Shown here in pieces: positions 62,701 to 64,000 of a DNA stretch of 64,000 nucleotides. This stretch comes from Xiphophorus maculatus (Eukaryota > Chordata > Actinopteri > Cyprinodontiformes > Poeciliidae): positions 21,820,968 to 21,884,967 of the forward strand of contig NC_036456.1 of NCBI RefSeq assembly GCF_002775205.1. Reading direction: 5' to 3'. The translations under genes were made by a program, and so were the position numbers. The stretch's first letter is position 1. Each line of letters begins with the position of its first letter. The notes under the pieces are model-generated. The model did no database searches, was not told the origin of the DNA, and saw nothing but the letters and a program-made list of their open reading frames with translations.

Positions 62701-64000
62701 GGAGCAGGAAGCCAATCAGAGCAACACGGTTGCCATGGAAACCCAGATCTGCTGGGTGGGTCCTAGAGACGATGCAAAGTTCTGGGTCCGGGTTCTTGTT
62801 TGTTCATTTGAATTTGATCTGTTTCAGAACCAAGTGGTGAAGGTGGAGGTGAAGCAGGAAGAAGGTTCTGTGGCTCAGCTCACGTTGGATCCTGATCCGA
62901 CCGACGACGACAAATCTGGACTACAAACCAGGTAACCTGGGCGGAGTCACACACGGCCTGTTTAACCAAACTACAGGGGGAGAACTGCTAACTAGAAACT
63001 TAGTCATGCTAACCCTAAAGCGCTCATCATAAACATTAGCTACACTCATGCTAAAGCGCTAAACCAGCAAGGTATTTAGCGGAAGCTAATGCTAAAGCTA
63101 AAAACAATGTTAAATTGCAGAATTACACAATTCTATGTTTAACTTCCTGCCAACGAGTTGATCAATTATGTCTTGTCATGTAGCACTTAGCATGCTAATA
63201 GCATCCGTTTGGCTAACCACCATCAACCAATCAGGCCTTGTCTTATATATTTTCTTTTGGTAAGCTTAATTCAACTTAAAGTTTGCAAAACAGCAAAGTA
63301 AATTTAATCTTTACAATTAATTCAGAAAAATGTATGTATGGGAAGCCAAGAGTGCTAAAAGTTTTCAAAGTTTTTGGCTAGAAAGTCTGGTTTGTTTGGG
63401 GAGATGTGAACGCCAAGTGGACTTGAGACCGCTAAAAAAGCAGGAAGTGGACTACATCGCAGTGCATTCTGGGTAAACACAACCAAACAGAAAAGACTTG
63501 TGGTCTTTTATCAAAGAGAAATCTTCCAACTGCTAAAATCTGACTCCATTTTTGTTTGCATTTTGTGAAGGAAGTTGTGTTCAGCTTCTTCAGAGAGTTT
63601 TGTGTCATTTCCTTCAGTGGTTCTTGGTGCAGCGCCCCCACAGGCGAGGAGGGGAACAGGTTGCTCAAAGGGTTTGGTTGGTTTAACTCAGAGCAGAGAA
63701 AGAACCACAGCAGCTGGAGGTGGAACAAATGTTGCTACTTTGGTTCCCAATTGAAATGAAACTTTCAGAACTGAGACTGTCAGGTGTGAAAACATCCGTA
63801 GAAACGGGAGGAAGGGTTTCGGGGAATTCTGACCCCAAATGCCAGAAGAGTTCAATCATAACCACAGATAAATATCTAAAGAAGAGTGGCAAAAGTAAAT
63901 GAGGTGGATTATCAGAGCTTCCCAACAACTGCAGCATCTACACATTAATTTAAATGTTTCCCTTGTTTGCAGCTCTCCTGAAGGTGAGTCTGATCCTGGA
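59759..64000 (+). CDS. 5' part of a teleost zinc-finger-type regulatory protein, partial, at least 7 exons
   Basis: Exons: 59759-59948, 61198-61342, 61918-62002, 62442-62542, 62653-62755, 62828-62931 and 63973 onward to the window end. Phases agree throughout. Exon 1 (SKSDFLRGIITEKLSAAARE...VERTVAGYEEE...LLQPQVRLTR) is the helical N-terminus seen on many fish C2H2 zinc-finger proteins. Exon 2 has an acidic run and KDPDYEIPPR, and exon 3 has a basic ARRRKRTGQTR followed by VSDSQNHLN. Exons 4 and 6 begin alike (KTQVKIEV, NQVVKVEVKQEE). No zinc finger is in the window; the fingers, if present, lie beyond 64000, so the family call is inferred from exon 1. An in-frame upstream Met at 59720 could extend the start by 13 residues. 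The reading frame chosen for exon 5 is the least certain. Confidence 0.65.
60283..60600. mobile_element. Probable hAT-type MITE in intron 1 of the zinc-finger-type gene
   Basis: The ends cagaggttcccaaag and ctttgggaaccaccg are imperfect inverted repeats, and the interior is non-coding with long A and T runs. It matches the style of 'wrong-sided GGTTCCCAAA' fish hAT MITEs. No clean 8-bp duplication was found. Confidence 0.5.
60797..61014. mobile_element. hAT-type MITE, 218 bp, with 8-bp target-site duplication
   Basis: The ends CAGGGGTGGGCAA and TGCCCACCCCTG are inverted repeats, and the flanks gtccagag and gtctagag match at 7 of 8 bases. Length, TIR start (CAGGGG) and an 8-bp duplication all fit a non-autonomous hAT element. 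Confidence 0.85.
61628..61894. repeat. Minisatellite, 32-bp unit, 8 full copies plus one degenerate, each with a CCAAT box
   Basis: Each unit begins cagccaatcaggt and ends cggcctt. Two variants alternate: ttatcgctcgg and ttatctaccgg. The ninth copy reads agccagtcag. The array stops about 24 bp before the exon 3 acceptor. Open frames across it in all three forward frames are a by-product of its composition. Confidence 0.95.

Overview
This is vertebrate, almost certainly teleost, genomic DNA. The genes are split by canonical GT/AG introns, microsatellites are long and frequent, the strands carry fish-type LINEs, MITEs and minisatellites, and several genes have teleost-specific character: a cyp17a2-type P450, two-domain Fc-receptor-like genes and a zinc-finger-type N-terminal exon common in fish. 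I cannot name the species. Gene models were built by hand from reading frames, splice sites and phase. Every model below closes in frame except fcrl-like copy A, whose 5' end is unresolved, and the last gene, which runs off the window.

Layout. 1-3.7 kb: repeat-bearing intergenic DNA. 3.7-8.5 kb, minus strand: a nine-exon steroidogenic cytochrome P450 (cyp17a2-like, about 552 codons). 12.3-14.5 kb, plus strand: egr4, an immediate-early zinc-finger factor whose promoter shows a TATA box, three CArG boxes and an Ets site. 21.1-30.0 kb, plus strand: fbxo41 in 16 exons. The egr4-fbxo41 neighbourhood matches human 2p13, which supports both names. 32.3-35.4 kb, plus strand: gltpd2, a membrane-anchored glycolipid-transfer-fold protein.

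38-59 kb is an immune-receptor-rich, transposon-rich stretch. It holds two Fc-receptor-like genes on the minus strand about 19.5 kb apart. One has a short tail-less C-terminus and the other has a transmembrane segment and an ITIM-bearing tail. Between them on the plus strand lie a single V-set butyrophilin/B7-like membrane gene, a collapsed L2-type LINE, a solo LTR, and a full-length 5.6 kb L1/Tx1-type LINE with an intact 1252-residue ORF2 and target-site duplications. The two Fc-receptor-like genes share a 287-bp block that is base-for-base identical and crosses an exon-intron-exon boundary, which suggests gene conversion or a very recent copy.

59.7-64 kb, plus strand: the 5' part of a teleost zinc-finger-type regulatory gene. 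It has at least seven exons, probably a duplicated exon pair, and an intronic 32-bp minisatellite in which each unit carries a CCAAT box. The gene continues beyond the window.
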